From: Azospirillum sp. TSO35-2
GTDB lineage: Bacteria > Pseudomonadota > Alphaproteobacteria > Azospirillales > Azospirillaceae
Direction: 5' to 3'
DNA: 64,000 bases
Assembly (NCBI RefSeq): GCF_003116095.1
Contig: NZ_LGRA01000013.1
Span: 356,545 to 420,544, forward strand
Of this stretch, positions 27,556-37,514 are shown piece after piece; the first letter of the stretch is position 1, and each line of letters begins with the position of its first letter. The notes under the pieces are model-generated. The model saw only the letters and a program-made list of their open reading frames with translations. It ran no database searches and was not told the origin of the DNA. Position numbers and translations under genes: made by a program.

Positions 27556-30500
27556 TCAAATCGGAACGACATCCTTGGGGTCGTAGGACGTGTGCAGGAG
27601 ATCGGCGCTGCCGATCCGATCAACGCTCAAGGACGCCGGATCGAACGAGAAGAGGACCCGGTTCTGTTGACGATCGAGCGCGCTGTAGACAAGCCGATCG
27701 TCGACGGCGCTGAAATCGCCCGCCGCGGTCCAATCGGGGCCTGAAGCGACATCCTTGACCATGCGCGTGCCGGCGGCGGTGCCGTCGCTCATCCAGAGCT
27801 GGCGCCCATTCTTGCCGTCGTCCGCGTTGAAGAACAGGTCCCCGCCCACGGCGGTCATGTCGGAGATCGAGGCTCCGGGAACCCCCGGATTGATGTCCGC
27901 GACCAGGTGGGTGCCCGGTGCGGTTCCGTCGGAGGCCCACAGTTCCATGCCGTGTTGACCGTCGTTGGCGGCAAAGAACAGGGTGTCGCCGGCCGCGGTA
28001 AGGCTGTTGGGGTTCCATCCCGGCATCGGCGCGAAGCTCTTGATCTCCCTGGTGCCGGCGACCGTGCCGTCCGACCGCCACAACGAGAAGTCGGCGTTGA
28101 AGTAGAGCGTCCCGCCCATCGCCTCCAGGTCGTTGTCGAAGCCCCCACGCGTGTCGGTGACCATGCCGCCCTTCAACGGAATCGTGCCGGCTTCCGTGCC
28201 GTCCGTCGCCCACAGGTACGTTTCGAACTCGCCCGTCCCGGATGTAAGGAAAAGTCGGTCGCCGACCGCCGTCAGGTGCCGTGGATCGTGGGCAAACGGC
28301 CCTCCCGGGTCGCTGTTGCCGGGAAGGAAGTCCTTGACCAACACGGTCCCGGAGGCGGTGCCGTCGCTTTTCCAGAGAGCGACACCATGCGCGGCATCCC
28401 GTGCATCGAAAAACAGGGTGCCGTCCACATCCGTGAGGCCAGCGATGGAGCCGATGGAGTTGGAGACCATTCGGGTTCCCCTGGTGGTCCCATCACTCTT
28501 CCAGAGGGCGCGACCATGCACCCCGTCATCGGCGGTGAAATAGAGTTCACCGTCCATCACCATCAAGTCGCTCGGGCTGGACGAGCCGCCACCGGGGCGG
28601 ATGTCCTTCACCAGAACGGTTCCCTTGGCGGTTCCATCGCTTTTCCACAATTCTGCGCCATGGGTTGCATCGTCAGCCGTGAAGAACAGCGTGTCGTCGA
28701 TGGCCACCGAGCCGGTGGGCTGGGACGAGGCTGGTCCGGGCGCAATGTCCTTGATGAGGTATGCCGCCTTGCCGTCGGTGCCCCAGAGTTCACGGCCGTG
28801 GGCGGGGTCGTCGGCCGAGAACAGGGCCTTGGTTCCTGATGGCCTGGAGCCGGGAAAGGTGAAATCGCTTCCTTCGGTGAAGGTCGGCAGGCCGCGCGAC
28901 ACCCCGGTGACATGGAGGGTGGAGCCATCCTTGAAGGCGATGTCGGCCGCCCAGGAATAGCCGTCCGGGTAATAGGTGTATGGCTTGATGTCCGTGACCG
29001 TCACCGGACCGGCAAGATCCGCGTGGTGGTAGCCGTGGAACTCGATCCGGTCATTGTCGTCGTTGAAGCCCGAGATCGTGTCATGGCCGAAGCCTTGGCC
29101 GCCGCTGCCGAAGAGGAACAGGTCGGCGGCGTCGCTGAAATCGACGGCGCCCCACCGGCCGGGCGCCCCGCCGCCGTCCATCCAGTCGTCGCCCCCGCCC
29201 CCGACGAGGGTGTCGCGTCCGGCAAGGGCCCCTTGATAAGGATCGTGCACGCCAATGCTGTCGTTGCCATCCCCGCCGATCAGCAGGTCGTTGCCCAGTC
29301 CGCCGCCGAGCCTGTCGTTTCCCGAGCCACCCGCCAACACGTCGTCGCCCGCTTCACCACTCAAGCGATCGTTGCCGGAGCCACCGAACAGGCGGTCATC
29401 GCCATCATAGCCGCCCAGACTGTCGTCGCCGCCGCCGCCGCGGATCGTATCGTTCCCCGTGGCGCCGAAGATATCGTTTGCGCCCGCGTTGCCGCGAAGG
29501 TCGTTGGACTGCCTGTTTCCGCTCAGGAACGTCCGGGCTTGGGATGGACCCTGGGAGGAGTTGTCCAGCAGGACGGCATTCTCAAGATTGTCCGCCAGCT
29601 GATAGGAGCCTTTGACGAAGGCCGTATCGGTGCCCTCCCCGGGATTCTCGCGGATGATGTCGCTGGACCGCTGGTCGCTGCCGGATCCGATGATCCAATA
29701 GACATCGTCTCCAGGTCCGCCGGCCATCGTGTCCGTCTGGCCGTCGACGCCGGCATAGAGCGTGTCGCGGCCGCTGCCGCCAAGCAGACTGTCGGCTCCC
29801 GGACCGCCACTCACCACATCATCTCCGGTCCCACCGTCCAGGCGGTCGTCGCCAGGACCGCCCTTCACGGTGTCGTTGCCGCTGCCGCCCCATAGGGTGT
29901 CGTTGCCCTGATCCCCCTCCAACGCGTCACGCCCGCCCTTGCCGAAGAGGAGGTCGTCGCCCCGGCGACCGGATATCGTGTCGTCCCCCCGTCCGCCCGT
30001 CAGTGTATCCGCTCCGCTGGTTCCCTTGATTCGCTGGCCTTCCAGTGGCCCAAGGGTCGCGACGAAGACGTCGGTCAGACCCCCGTTGGCATCGTCGGGC
30101 GAGAGGTTCTCGGCAAAGCTCTGAAAGCCGACATGCGATCCGTCGGCCGAGATGACGCCTCCGAATGAGGAGCCGTTCGCCTGGACACCGTCACCGGTCT
30201 CGCTGGCCAGGATCATCGCTCCGGTGGTCAAATCCTTCACATAGATGTCATACGCGGAGACGGGGCCATCCTTGGGAACGAGGGCGGCGACGCTGGTGAA
30301 GGCAACTCGTGTTCCGTCCCCTGAAATGGTTGGCAGGATGGACTGCCCGTTTCCCGGGAGGCCGTCCTGGTCGCGGCTGATCAGCGTCAGCTTGCCTGTC
30401 ACCAAGTCCTTCAGGAAGACGTCATCGGTGCCGTTGCCGTCGTCCGGAGCCAGATCATCGTCGTTGCTGGAAAAGACCAGCTTGGTTCCGTCATCCGAAA

Positions 30501-31287
30501 TGGATGGTATGCCCAAGACCCCTGATGCCTGTCGTCCCGCCGCCGTACGGCTGGCGAGGATGGTTTTCCCTGTGGTCAGGTCCCTTACAAAGATGTCTTC
30601 ACGGCCGTTGCTGTCACCGGCGACCAGATCATCGGCGCTGCTGGAAAAGGCGATTTTCGTTCCGTCCGCCGAAATCGCGGGATTGGAACTGGGCCCATCC
30701 CCGGGAGAGCCGTCCATCGCCTGACTGACCAGGGTCGTCTTGCCCGTGGTCAGATCCTTGACGAAGATATCCCCCCATCCGTTTGTGTCCCCGGTGACCA
30801 GATTGCTGGCCTGGCTGAGGAAAGCGACCTTCGTTCCATCCGCGGACAATGCGGCGGCAAAGCTCGACCCATTCGCATCGCCGCCGTCCACCGCACGGGA
30901 AGCCAAAGTCACCGCTCCGGTCGTCAGGTCCTTCACATAAAGATCATAGAACCCATTGTTGTTGCTCGGTGGGAGATCATCCGTATAGCTGGAGAAGGCC
31001 ACCTTTGTCCCGTCATCCGATATGGTCGCCGCGCTGAGCCATCCGATCACCTGCTTTCCGGTTTGTGTCCGGTTGACCAGCGTAATCTGACCGGTCTTGA
31101 TATCCTTCAGGTAGATATCGAGTTCATTGGGCGTCGCATCATCGTCGACAAGGTTGCTTGAGTGGCTGACAAAAACCGCTTTTGTACCGTCACCCGAAAG
31201 CACCGGACTTTCCGAGTCCGAGTTTCCACCGACGTTGTCGGCCGTGGCGCTTGCAAGAGTGAGATCGGTAACGACGGTCGTTGTCAT
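27556..31287 (-). CDS. Large repeat protein: WD40/PD40-like array, RTX calcium-binding block, ELWxxDGT array
   Basis: The 1243-residue protein has three parts. Residues 1-430 carry about seven TolB/PD40-like repeats ending DIFVKDLTTGKTTLVS. Residues about 440-770 carry RTX nonapeptides (GGxGxDxxx, for example GGRGDDTISGRRGDDLLFG) expected to fold as a calcium-bound beta-roll. Residues about 840-1235 carry eight ELWxSDGTxxGT repeats. No Sec signal is seen; RTX proteins usually leave by a type I system, which is not encoded here. The start at 31287 has AAGGGG 9-14 bp upstream. A cell-surface or extracellular adhesive role is inferred. Confidence 0.85.
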   Translation of the reverse strand: MTTTVVTDLTLASATADNVGGNSDSESPVLSGDGTKAVFVSHSSNLVDDDATPNELDIYLKDIKTGQITLVNRTQTGKQVIGWLSAATISDDGTKVAFSSYTDDLPPSNNNGFYDLYVKDLTTGAVTLASRAVDGGDANGSSFAAALSADGTKVAFLSQASNLVTGDTNGWGDIFVKDLTTGKTTLVSQAMDGSPGDGPSSNPAISADGTKIAFSSSADDLVAGDSNGREDIFVRDLTTGKTILASRTAAGRQASGVLGIPSISDDGTKLVFSSNDDDLAPDDGNGTDDVFLKDLVTGKLTLISRDQDGLPGNGQSILPTISGDGTRVAFTSVAALVPKDGPVSAYDIYVKDLTTGAMILASETGDGVQANGSSFGGVISADGSHVGFQSFAENLSPDDANGGLTDVFVATLGPLEGQRIKGTSGADTLTGGRGDDTISGRRGDDLLFGKGGRDALEGDQGNDTLWGGSGNDTVKGGPGDDRLDGGTGDDVVSGGPGADSLLGGSGRDTLYAGVDGQTDTMAGGPGDDVYWIIGSGSDQRSSDIIRENPGEGTDTAFVKGSYQLADNLENAVLLDNSSQGPSQARTFLSGNRQSNDLRGNAGANDIFGATGNDTIRGGGGDDSLGGYDGDDRLFGGSGNDRLSGEAGDDVLAGGSGNDRLGGGLGNDLLIGGDGNDSIGVHDPYQGALAGRDTLVGGGGDDWMDGGGAPGRWGAVDFSDAADLFLFGSGGQGFGHDTISGFNDDNDRIEFHGYHHADLAGPVTVTDIKPYTYYPDGYSWAADIAFKDGSTLHVTGVSRGLPTFTEGSDFTFPGSRPSGTKALFSADDPAHGRELWGTDGKAAYLIKDIAPGPASSQPTGSVAIDDTLFFTADDATHGAELWKSDGTAKGTVLVKDIRPGGGSSSPSDLMVMDGELYFTADDGVHGRALWKSDGTTRGTRMVSNSIGSIAGLTDVDGTLFFDARDAAHGVALWKSDGTASGTVLVKDFLPGNSDPGGPFAHDPRHLTAVGDRLFLTSGTGEFETYLWATDGTEAGTIPLKGGMVTDTRGGFDNDLEAMGGTLYFNADFSLWRSDGTVAGTREIKSFAPMPGWNPNSLTAAGDTLFFAANDGQHGMELWASDGTAPGTHLVADINPGVPGASISDMTAVGGDLFFNADDGKNGRQLWMSDGTAAGTRMVKDVASGPDWTAAGDFSAVDDRLVYSALDRQQNRVLFSFDPASLSVDRIGSADLLHTSYDPKDVVPI

Positions 31288-31296
31288 GGCCATCAC

Positions 31297-31547
31297 CCCT
31301 TGTTACCACGAAATACGTTGGGAACGTTGGGAACGCTTCAGCCGAAGGAAAAATTACTTTCCATAAGGTGACGATGATCTTAACGGAGTTCTGTCGGGTA
31401 TCAAAGGCGGCGAACGACTATCCAACGCCATGCATACCCTCGTTGCTCCCATATAGACTTTAGGCTTTCTGGAAGAACGAAGGATTTCCGCAGCGTTGGA
31501 GTCGGACCCGGAATCACGCAACACGGCGATCCGTGCAGCAATCCGGC
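31297..31547. promoter_or_regulatory. AT-richer upstream region of the RTX gene
   Basis: This 251-bp gap is clearly richer in A/T than its surroundings. It contains a tandem GTTGGGAAC repeat near 31318-31336 and GGAAA-N6-TTTCC near 31347-31362. The RTX promoter must lie here, but no confident -35/-10 pair was identified. Confidence 0.4.
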
Positions 31548-32561
31548 TCAGGCCTGAAAGGGCAGGATGGCGGCGCCGGGAGTTTCACCGCGCCAGATCG
31601 TTTGCAATTGCAAGACGATGTGGCGTCCGAACTCGGCGTAGGGCACGTGGATGGAGTCGAGCCAGGGGGCGATCCAGCGGTTGAGGTCGCTGCCGTCAAT
31701 GCTGATGACCAGGCAGTCGTCCGGAATGCGGATGCCACGCTCCATGGCGGAACGGTAGACGCCATAGGCGATCTGGTCGCTGACGCAGAGAATGCCGTCA
31801 GGCCGGGTGGGGCCGGCAAAGAGCGTCTCCGCGGCGGCATAGCCGACGTCCAGATGCGACAGGCCCGGCGCCTGCGCCCGCGCCAGCCGGTCCGGCGGCA
31901 CGCCGAGTTCCGCTATCCGGCGGCAGAAGCCCGCTTCGCGCTCTTTCGTGACCACCGAGCCTTCCATTGGCACGATCACCGCCACGGTCCGGCAGCCGCG
32001 TGACCACAGCCGGTCGGCCGCCGCCGCCCCCGCCGCACAATTGTCGATACCGACGAAACCGCGGGAGGCATCGGGGCCGGAGGCGTAGGGGTTGGGACGG
32101 CAGGCGAAGACGACCGGTTCGCCGCGGGCGACGAAGTCGGCCAGCCCCGGGCTCTTGATGTTGGTGACGAGGATGTAGCCGCCCACCGATTGCGACCGCA
32201 TCGCCTGCAGGTACTCGTCCTGCAGATCCTCGCGGTCGTGGGTGTCGCACAGCGTCATGACATGGCCGATGTCGCGCAACGCCGCCTCGGTCGCCGAGGC
32301 GATCATCGCCATGACCGGGTTGTTGAGGTTCGCCGTCAGCATCGCCACGACACGGCTTCTGCCCTGCTTCAGGGCGCGGCCGATCTGGTTCGGCTTGTAT
32401 CCCAGCGCATCCACCGCCTGCCGGATCCGTGCGACGGTTTCGGGGGAGGCGCGGTGGGTCTGGCCGTTGACGATGCGCGACACCGTGGAGATCGACACAT
32501 CGGTCGCGGCGGCGATGGTGGCGAGCGATACCGGCCCCGCCGCCTTGCGACTGTTTTCCAT
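31548..32561 (-). CDS. LacI-family transcriptional regulator
   Basis: A 337-residue LacI/GalR regulator with the DNA-binding helix SLATIAAATDVSISTVSRIV at residues 12-31 and a hinge (ALGYKPNQIGRALKQG), followed by a periplasmic-binding-protein-like sensor. The start at 32561 has AGGAGGGG upstream; the frame extends to 32699 without support. It follows the GH31 gene on the same strand after 97 bp and probably senses a sugar connected with that enzyme or with the hexuronate block. A binding site was not identified. Confidence 0.92.
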   Translation of the reverse strand: MENSRKAAGPVSLATIAAATDVSISTVSRIVNGQTHRASPETVARIRQAVDALGYKPNQIGRALKQGRSRVVAMLTANLNNPVMAMIASATEAALRDIGHVMTLCDTHDREDLQDEYLQAMRSQSVGGYILVTNIKSPGLADFVARGEPVVFACRPNPYASGPDASRGFVGIDNCAAGAAAADRLWSRGCRTVAVIVPMEGSVVTKEREAGFCRRIAELGVPPDRLARAQAPGLSHLDVGYAAAETLFAGPTRPDGILCVSDQIAYGVYRSAMERGIRIPDDCLVISIDGSDLNRWIAPWLDSIHVPYAEFGRHIVLQLQTIWRGETPGAAILPFQA

Positions 32562-32658
32562 GATCCGCTCCCCTCCTGCTGCCGGTCCCGGCCGTACGGC
32601 TCCTTGATACACCGTCATGACGGAACCAGCAGCAGGTGTGACGTGGAACGGCGACCGA

Positions 32659-35100
32659 TCAGGTGCCGGCGAGCGTGACGGCGACGGTCCGCCAGCCATC
32701 GGCGATGCGATCGGACGCCACCGTTCCGCCGACGATCTCCAGCGCGCGGCGCTCCTGCGGCGGCAGCAGCAGGGTCAGGGACGTGGCGGCGGGCGGACGG
32801 GCCCCCTCCTTGCCCAGCGCCACCGTCAGCCGGTCGGCCGCGGCGGTGACCGCCACCGTCCAGCGGCCATGCCCGCCGTCGCGGTAGTCCTCGCTCTCGC
32901 CGTCATCCTCGTAGCAGCCGGCCTGGAAGGTGCCGGTGCCGCGATGGGGGAACAGGGCGAAGCCCCGCTCGTCGCCGCCGCGGTTGAAGTGCTGTTCGGC
33001 AAGGTTCAGCGGAATGGCGCAACCGGCCCGCGCCAGCAGCGGCGGACGGTCCCACGGGGCCGCCATGGTCACCGTTCGGCCGCCGGTGAAGCACTCGCCG
33101 GTCCAGGCGTCGTACCAGTCGGTCCCCGCCGGCAGATAGACCGCGCGGTCCCGCCGCCCCGGCTCCACCACCGGCGCCACCAGCAGGTTCGGGCCGAGCA
33201 GCATCTCGTCATTTTCGTCGAAGCAGCGCGGATCCTCGGGGAAGTCGAGGAAGGTCGGCCGGATCATCGGCTCGTAGGACGCGTGATACTGCCACAGCAG
33301 GTCGTACAGATAGGGGATCAGCCGGGCGCGCAGCTTGATCAGCCGGCTGATCGCCGGGGTGATCTCCGGATACATCCAGGGTTCGTTGACGGTCTTGTCG
33401 TCGTTCCAGGAATGGATGGAGAAGCGCGGCAGGAAGATGCCGAACTGCACCCAGCGGAGGAACAGCTCGGCATCGGGGGCCGGGCCGGCGAAGCCGCCGA
33501 TGTCGTGGCCGGTGTTGGACACGCCCGACAGCGCCAGCCCGGTGCCCATGCGCACGTTGTATTTCAGCGTTTCCCAACTGGTGTAATTGTCGCCCGACCA
33601 GGTCTGGACATAGCGCTGCATGCCGGCGGCCCCGGCGCGGGAGATCAGGAAGGGCCGGACATCCGGCGCGAACTCCCGCTGGGCCTGCTTGGACGCGCGG
33701 ATCATCAACAGCGTGTGCAGCGGCTTGGCCTCGCGCGCCGGGAAGGGCGTGCCGAAACCGGCCGCCTGGGCGCGGTCGTTCCAGATCTCGAACTCGTTGT
33801 TGTCGTTCCAGGTGGCGGCGATGCCGGGCTCCAGCAGCGACTCCCGGACCCGCGCCTTCCACCAGTCGAGCGTCTTGGGGTTGGTGAAGTCGAGATAGGC
33901 GCCGGCCTCGTCCCAGAACTGCACCATCGCCGGGCTGCCGTCGGGATCGCGCACCAGCAGCCCCTCGCGCACCGCCTCATCGAACCGCGGGTGGTCGCGC
34001 AGCAGGCAGGGCTTGATGTTGGCGCACAGCCGCACGCCATGGTCGCGATAATGGCGGGCGAAGGCGGCCGGGTCGGGGAACTTGTCGCGGTTCCAGTGGA
34101 AGACGTACCGCTTGTCGGCGATCGAGGTGTAGCCCGACGACAGGTGGAAGGAGTCGCAGAGGATGTCGTGCTCCTCGCACTTGGCCAGGAACTCGTTCAT
34201 CCGGTCCTGGGCGTCCGGCGCGTCGGTGTAGGTCATGGTGGAGCCGGAATAGCCCAGGCTCCATTTCGGCATGAAGGCGGGCCGTCCGGTCAGCCAGGTG
34301 AACCGCCGGGTGATGTCGGCCGGGGCCGAGCCGGCGATGACGTAGTAATCGAGGTCGCCGGCATCGGCGACGAAATAGCGGTAATGGCCGTGATAGTTGT
34401 CCAGCTCCCGGCCCATGTCGAAGCTGCAGTCGGACAGGGTGTCATAGAAGATGCCGAGCGGGACCTGCGCCGCCTTCTTCCAGGTGATGTAGAAGGGGAT
34501 GTGCTTGTAGAGCGGGTCGGTCGTCCGGGCGTTGTAGCCCATCGCGTCCAGATTGCTCATCCGGTAGGACTGGCCGTGGCGGTCGCTGGTCCCGGCGCGC
34601 TCGCCCAGGCCGAAATACATCTCGTCGGCGGCGTCGCGCTTCAGATAGTGATAGACCCGCTCGTCCCACCAGCCGAAATTGTAGCTCTGGGTGGCGCGGT
34701 CGGCGGCCACCGCATGCCACGTCCCGCGGACCAGGGTGTCCCAGCGGCAGAACAGGCCGGCCAGCGCGACGGTCAGGCGCAGCCGCGCGGTGGCCACCAC
34801 CAGGGTGCCGGCGCTCTCCTCCACCGTGAAGGCCGGGCAGGAGAAGCCGGTCAGGTCGAAGCGGTCTCGGCCCTCCGCCGGCACATCCTCGGCCCCCGGC
34901 GCCACCGTCCAGCCGCGCGGGCTGCGCAGCCTTCCGCCGGGCAGGACCATGACGCGGATGATGTCGTCCTCCAGCACGAACAGATGGGCGACATGGCCGC
35001 CCTCCGCCGCGCGCAGGGTCAGGTGGGCGCCGTCCCGCTCCGCCAGGGTGAAGGCCGGGGGGGAGGAGAGTGACGTGGCAGTCGGAGTCGGCTGGGACAT
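32659..35100 (-). CDS. Glycoside hydrolase family 31 (alpha-glucosidase/alpha-xylosidase type)
   Basis: An 813-residue GH31 enzyme. The catalytic barrel contains PLGIFYDTLSDCSFDMG, the nucleophile candidate Asp433 in WNDNNEFEIW and the acid/base candidate Asp504 in QTWSGDNYTSW. No signal peptide is seen from the chosen start at 35100 (MSQPTPT), so it should act in the cytoplasm on imported oligosaccharides. It lies 103 bp behind a hexuronate transporter gene. GH31 covers alpha-glucosidases, alpha-xylosidases and sulfoquinovosidases; the neighbourhood suggests an alpha-linked residue attached to a uronate, which is inference. Confidence 0.9.
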   Translation of the reverse strand: MSQPTPTATSLSSPPAFTLAERDGAHLTLRAAEGGHVAHLFVLEDDIIRVMVLPGGRLRSPRGWTVAPGAEDVPAEGRDRFDLTGFSCPAFTVEESAGTLVVATARLRLTVALAGLFCRWDTLVRGTWHAVAADRATQSYNFGWWDERVYHYLKRDAADEMYFGLGERAGTSDRHGQSYRMSNLDAMGYNARTTDPLYKHIPFYITWKKAAQVPLGIFYDTLSDCSFDMGRELDNYHGHYRYFVADAGDLDYYVIAGSAPADITRRFTWLTGRPAFMPKWSLGYSGSTMTYTDAPDAQDRMNEFLAKCEEHDILCDSFHLSSGYTSIADKRYVFHWNRDKFPDPAAFARHYRDHGVRLCANIKPCLLRDHPRFDEAVREGLLVRDPDGSPAMVQFWDEAGAYLDFTNPKTLDWWKARVRESLLEPGIAATWNDNNEFEIWNDRAQAAGFGTPFPAREAKPLHTLLMIRASKQAQREFAPDVRPFLISRAGAAGMQRYVQTWSGDNYTSWETLKYNVRMGTGLALSGVSNTGHDIGGFAGPAPDAELFLRWVQFGIFLPRFSIHSWNDDKTVNEPWMYPEITPAISRLIKLRARLIPYLYDLLWQYHASYEPMIRPTFLDFPEDPRCFDENDEMLLGPNLLVAPVVEPGRRDRAVYLPAGTDWYDAWTGECFTGGRTVTMAAPWDRPPLLARAGCAIPLNLAEQHFNRGGDERGFALFPHRGTGTFQAGCYEDDGESEDYRDGGHGRWTVAVTAAADRLTVALGKEGARPPAATSLTLLLPPQERRALEIVGGTVASDRIADGWRTVAVTLAGT

Positions 35101-35203
35101 GATGGGTCTCGAAGGGTTTGCGGAGAAGGAGCGCGGCAGCCCGTTGCGCCGGTGCCGGATCGCCGGGATCAGGCACCGGAGGCGCCGCGCGCGGGGGGCG
35201 CGG

Positions 35204-36490
35204 TCAGCGGGCGGCGGCCGCCGCCACCGGGGCCTTGTCGCCGCGGTCGCGCAGCAGGGCGATGGCGACACAGGCGCCGACCAGGTCGAAGACGGTCAGG
35301 CAGACGAACAGCGGAGCGTAGCCGATGGTGGTGGCGAGCGCGCCGACGATCAGCGAGAAGGTCAGGCCGCCGGTCCAGGACGCCATGCCGGTCAGGCCGT
35401 TGGCGGTCGCCACCTCGTGGCTTTCGAAGACGTCGGCGCTCAGCGTGTTGATCAGGGCCGAGATCATCTGGTGGGCGAAGCCGCCGATGCAGAACAGGGC
35501 GATGGCGGTGTAGGCGTCGCTGGCCAGCCCGATCAGGCCCGGGCCGATCATGCAGATCGCGCCGATGACGATGCCGGCCAGACGCGAATTCACCACCGAG
35601 AACTTGAAGTGCTTCATGAAGAAGGGAGAGAGATAGCCGCCGAGGATGCCGCCGAAATCGGCCGCCAGGAAGGGCATCCAGGCGAACAGGGCGATCTGCT
35701 TGATGTCCATGCCGCGTTCGGTGGCGAGATAGAGTGGGATCCAGAAGCTGAAGGTCTGCCACGCCGGCTCGGCCAGGAAGCGGGGGATGGCGATGCCCCA
35801 GAAGCGCTTGGTGCTCAGGATTTCCTTGACCTTGGGCTTCACGCGGGCGCCGTCGGCGCCGACCGCCGGCGGATTCTGGCCGGCGACGATGTAGGCGTGC
35901 TCCTCGGCGGTGATGTTGGGATGTTCACTCGGCGAGCGGTAGAACAGCCACCATAGCGCTGCGAAAACGAAGCCAAGAGCGCCGGTGACGATGAAGGCGG
36001 CCGACCAGCCATGCTGCATCTGGACATAGACGACCAGCGGCGGCGCCAGCATCGCGCCCAGCGAGGTGCCGGCGTTGAACCAGCCGACCGCGACCGAGCG
36101 TTCCTGCTTCGGGAACCATTCGCCGACCGCCTTGATGCCGGACGGAATGGCCGCCGCCTCGGTCAGGCCCAGCATGCCGCGGAACATGGCCAACGACAGC
36201 CAGCCGGTGGCGAAGCCATGCAGGCAGTTGGCCACCGACCACAGCAGGGCAAACAGGGCGAAGCCGATCTTCAGCCCGAGGAAATCGACGATGTAGCCAC
36301 AGACCGGCTGCATCACCGTGTAGGCGAGCTGGAAGGCGGCGACGATGTAGGAATATTCCTGCGTCGTGAAGTTCATCTCGGTCTTAAGGATGGGGGCCAT
36401 CACGCCGAGAGAGTTGCGCGCCAGATAGTTGACGACGGTTCCCAGGCAGATCAACACGATGATCCACCATCTCAATCCCTTGATCTTCAT
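35204..36490 (-). CDS. MFS hexuronate transporter, ExuT type (ACS family)
   Basis: A 428-residue anion:cation symporter family protein with 12 hydrophobic segments. The N-terminus LRWWIIVLICLGTVVNYLARN, then SYIVAAFQLAYTVMQPVCGY and RGMLGLTEAAAIPSGIKAVGEWFP (cited in part: GLTEAAAIPSGIKAVGEWFP), are hallmarks of ExuT and related hexuronate or galactonate carriers. It lies between the SDR and GH31 genes in the mannonate pathway block and would import glucuronate or galacturonate, or a uronate-containing disaccharide. Confidence 0.9.
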   Translation of the reverse strand: MKIKGLRWWIIVLICLGTVVNYLARNSLGVMAPILKTEMNFTTQEYSYIVAAFQLAYTVMQPVCGYIVDFLGLKIGFALFALLWSVANCLHGFATGWLSLAMFRGMLGLTEAAAIPSGIKAVGEWFPKQERSVAVGWFNAGTSLGAMLAPPLVVYVQMQHGWSAAFIVTGALGFVFAALWWLFYRSPSEHPNITAEEHAYIVAGQNPPAVGADGARVKPKVKEILSTKRFWGIAIPRFLAEPAWQTFSFWIPLYLATERGMDIKQIALFAWMPFLAADFGGILGGYLSPFFMKHFKFSVVNSRLAGIVIGAICMIGPGLIGLASDAYTAIALFCIGGFAHQMISALINTLSADVFESHEVATANGLTGMASWTGGLTFSLIVGALATTIGYAPLFVCLTVFDLVGACVAIALLRDRGDKAPVAAAAAR

Positions 36491-36645
36491 CGTTTCCTCC
36501 GATTGCGGGCGGTGCCGTGGCGTTTCTCGGGGGGTATTCCGCGATCGGAAAGCCCAGGGTACGGGAAACGCGGTGCTGGGGGATGGCCCGGGAATGAACG
36601 GCCGCCGGGCGTCGGCCCTTTAAGACGAACGCGAAGGAAGGGCGG

Positions 36646-37503
36646 TCAGACGCCCGAATAGGCGGCGAAGCCGCCATCGACCGGAATGACCGTGCCGTTG
36701 ACGAAGCCGGACGCCTTGGCGCTGGCCAGCCACAGCAGGGTGCCGGTCAGCTCGTGCGCCTCGCCGAAGCGGCCCATCGGGGTGTGGTCGACGATCTTGC
36801 GGGCGCGCGGCGTCATCGCGCCGGTCGCCGCATCGATCAGCAGGGCGTGGTTCTGCGCGGTCAGGAAGAAGCCCGGCGCCACGGCGTTGACGCGGATGCC
36901 GGTCTTGGCGAAATGCACCGCCAGCCATTGCGTGAAGTTGCTGACCGCCGCCTTGGCGCCGCTGTAGGCGGGGATCTTGGTCAAGGGACGGAAGGCGTTC
37001 ATCGACGAGACGTTGATGATGCCGCAGCCCGGACGGCCGATCATCTGGCGGGCGAAGATCTGGGTCGGCAGCAGCGTGCCGAGGAAGTTCAGGTCGAAAA
37101 CGAACTTCACGCCGACCGGGTCGAGGTCGAAGAAGCTGGTCAGGGACGGATCGTCGAGGTCGCCGTCCTCCAGCCATTCCTTGGTGGTGGTGCCGCGCGG
37201 ATGGTTGCCGCCGGCGCCGTTGACCAGCAGGTCGCAGGGGCCCAACCGTTCCAGCACGATGGCCGCCGCCCGGTCGAGGGAGGCGCGGTCCAGCACGTCG
37301 GCGGCGATGCCGATGGCCTCGCGACCCTCGGCCCGCAGGGCCGCCGCCACCTGTTCGGCGGCCTCGGCCTTCAGATCGAGGATGGCGACGCGGGCGCCGG
37401 CTTCGGCGAGCGCGCGGGCGAAGCCGGCGCACAGGACGCCGCCGCCGCCGGTGACGACGGCGACCTTGCCCTGGAGGTCTGTGGGGTTGAACGGGTTGTC
37501 CAT
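36646..37503 (-). CDS. SDR oxidoreductase, D-mannonate/D-fructuronate oxidoreductase type
   Basis: A 285-residue short-chain dehydrogenase with the cofactor motif VTGGGGVLCAGFARALAE, NGAGG and the catalytic Ser/Tyr/Lys set in INVSSMNAF and YSGAKAA. The pattern AGGNHPRGTTTKEWLEDGDL after the NGAGG is typical of SDR enzymes that replace UxuB in many bacteria. It would interconvert fructuronate and mannonate with NAD(H). The start at 37503 is supported by homology; it follows uxuA after 11 bp. Confidence 0.9.
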   Translation of the reverse strand: MDNPFNPTDLQGKVAVVTGGGGVLCAGFARALAEAGARVAILDLKAEAAEQVAAALRAEGREAIGIAADVLDRASLDRAAAIVLERLGPCDLLVNGAGGNHPRGTTTKEWLEDGDLDDPSLTSFFDLDPVGVKFVFDLNFLGTLLPTQIFARQMIGRPGCGIINVSSMNAFRPLTKIPAYSGAKAAVSNFTQWLAVHFAKTGIRVNAVAPGFFLTAQNHALLIDAATGAMTPRARKIVDHTPMGRFGEAHELTGTLLWLASAKASGFVNGTVIPVDGGFAAYSGV

Positions 37504-37514
37504 GGCAAGGCTCC

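Noticed and set aside
31548-32561. A LacI operator in the hexuronate block
   Set aside because: The gaps at 32562-32658, 35101-35203 and 36491-36645 were inspected and no convincing CG-centred LacI palindrome was found.
32617-35073. An 818-codon plus-strand frame opposite the GH31 gene
   Set aside because: The GH31 enzyme shows both catalytic aspartates and full family length; the opposite frame has no domain.
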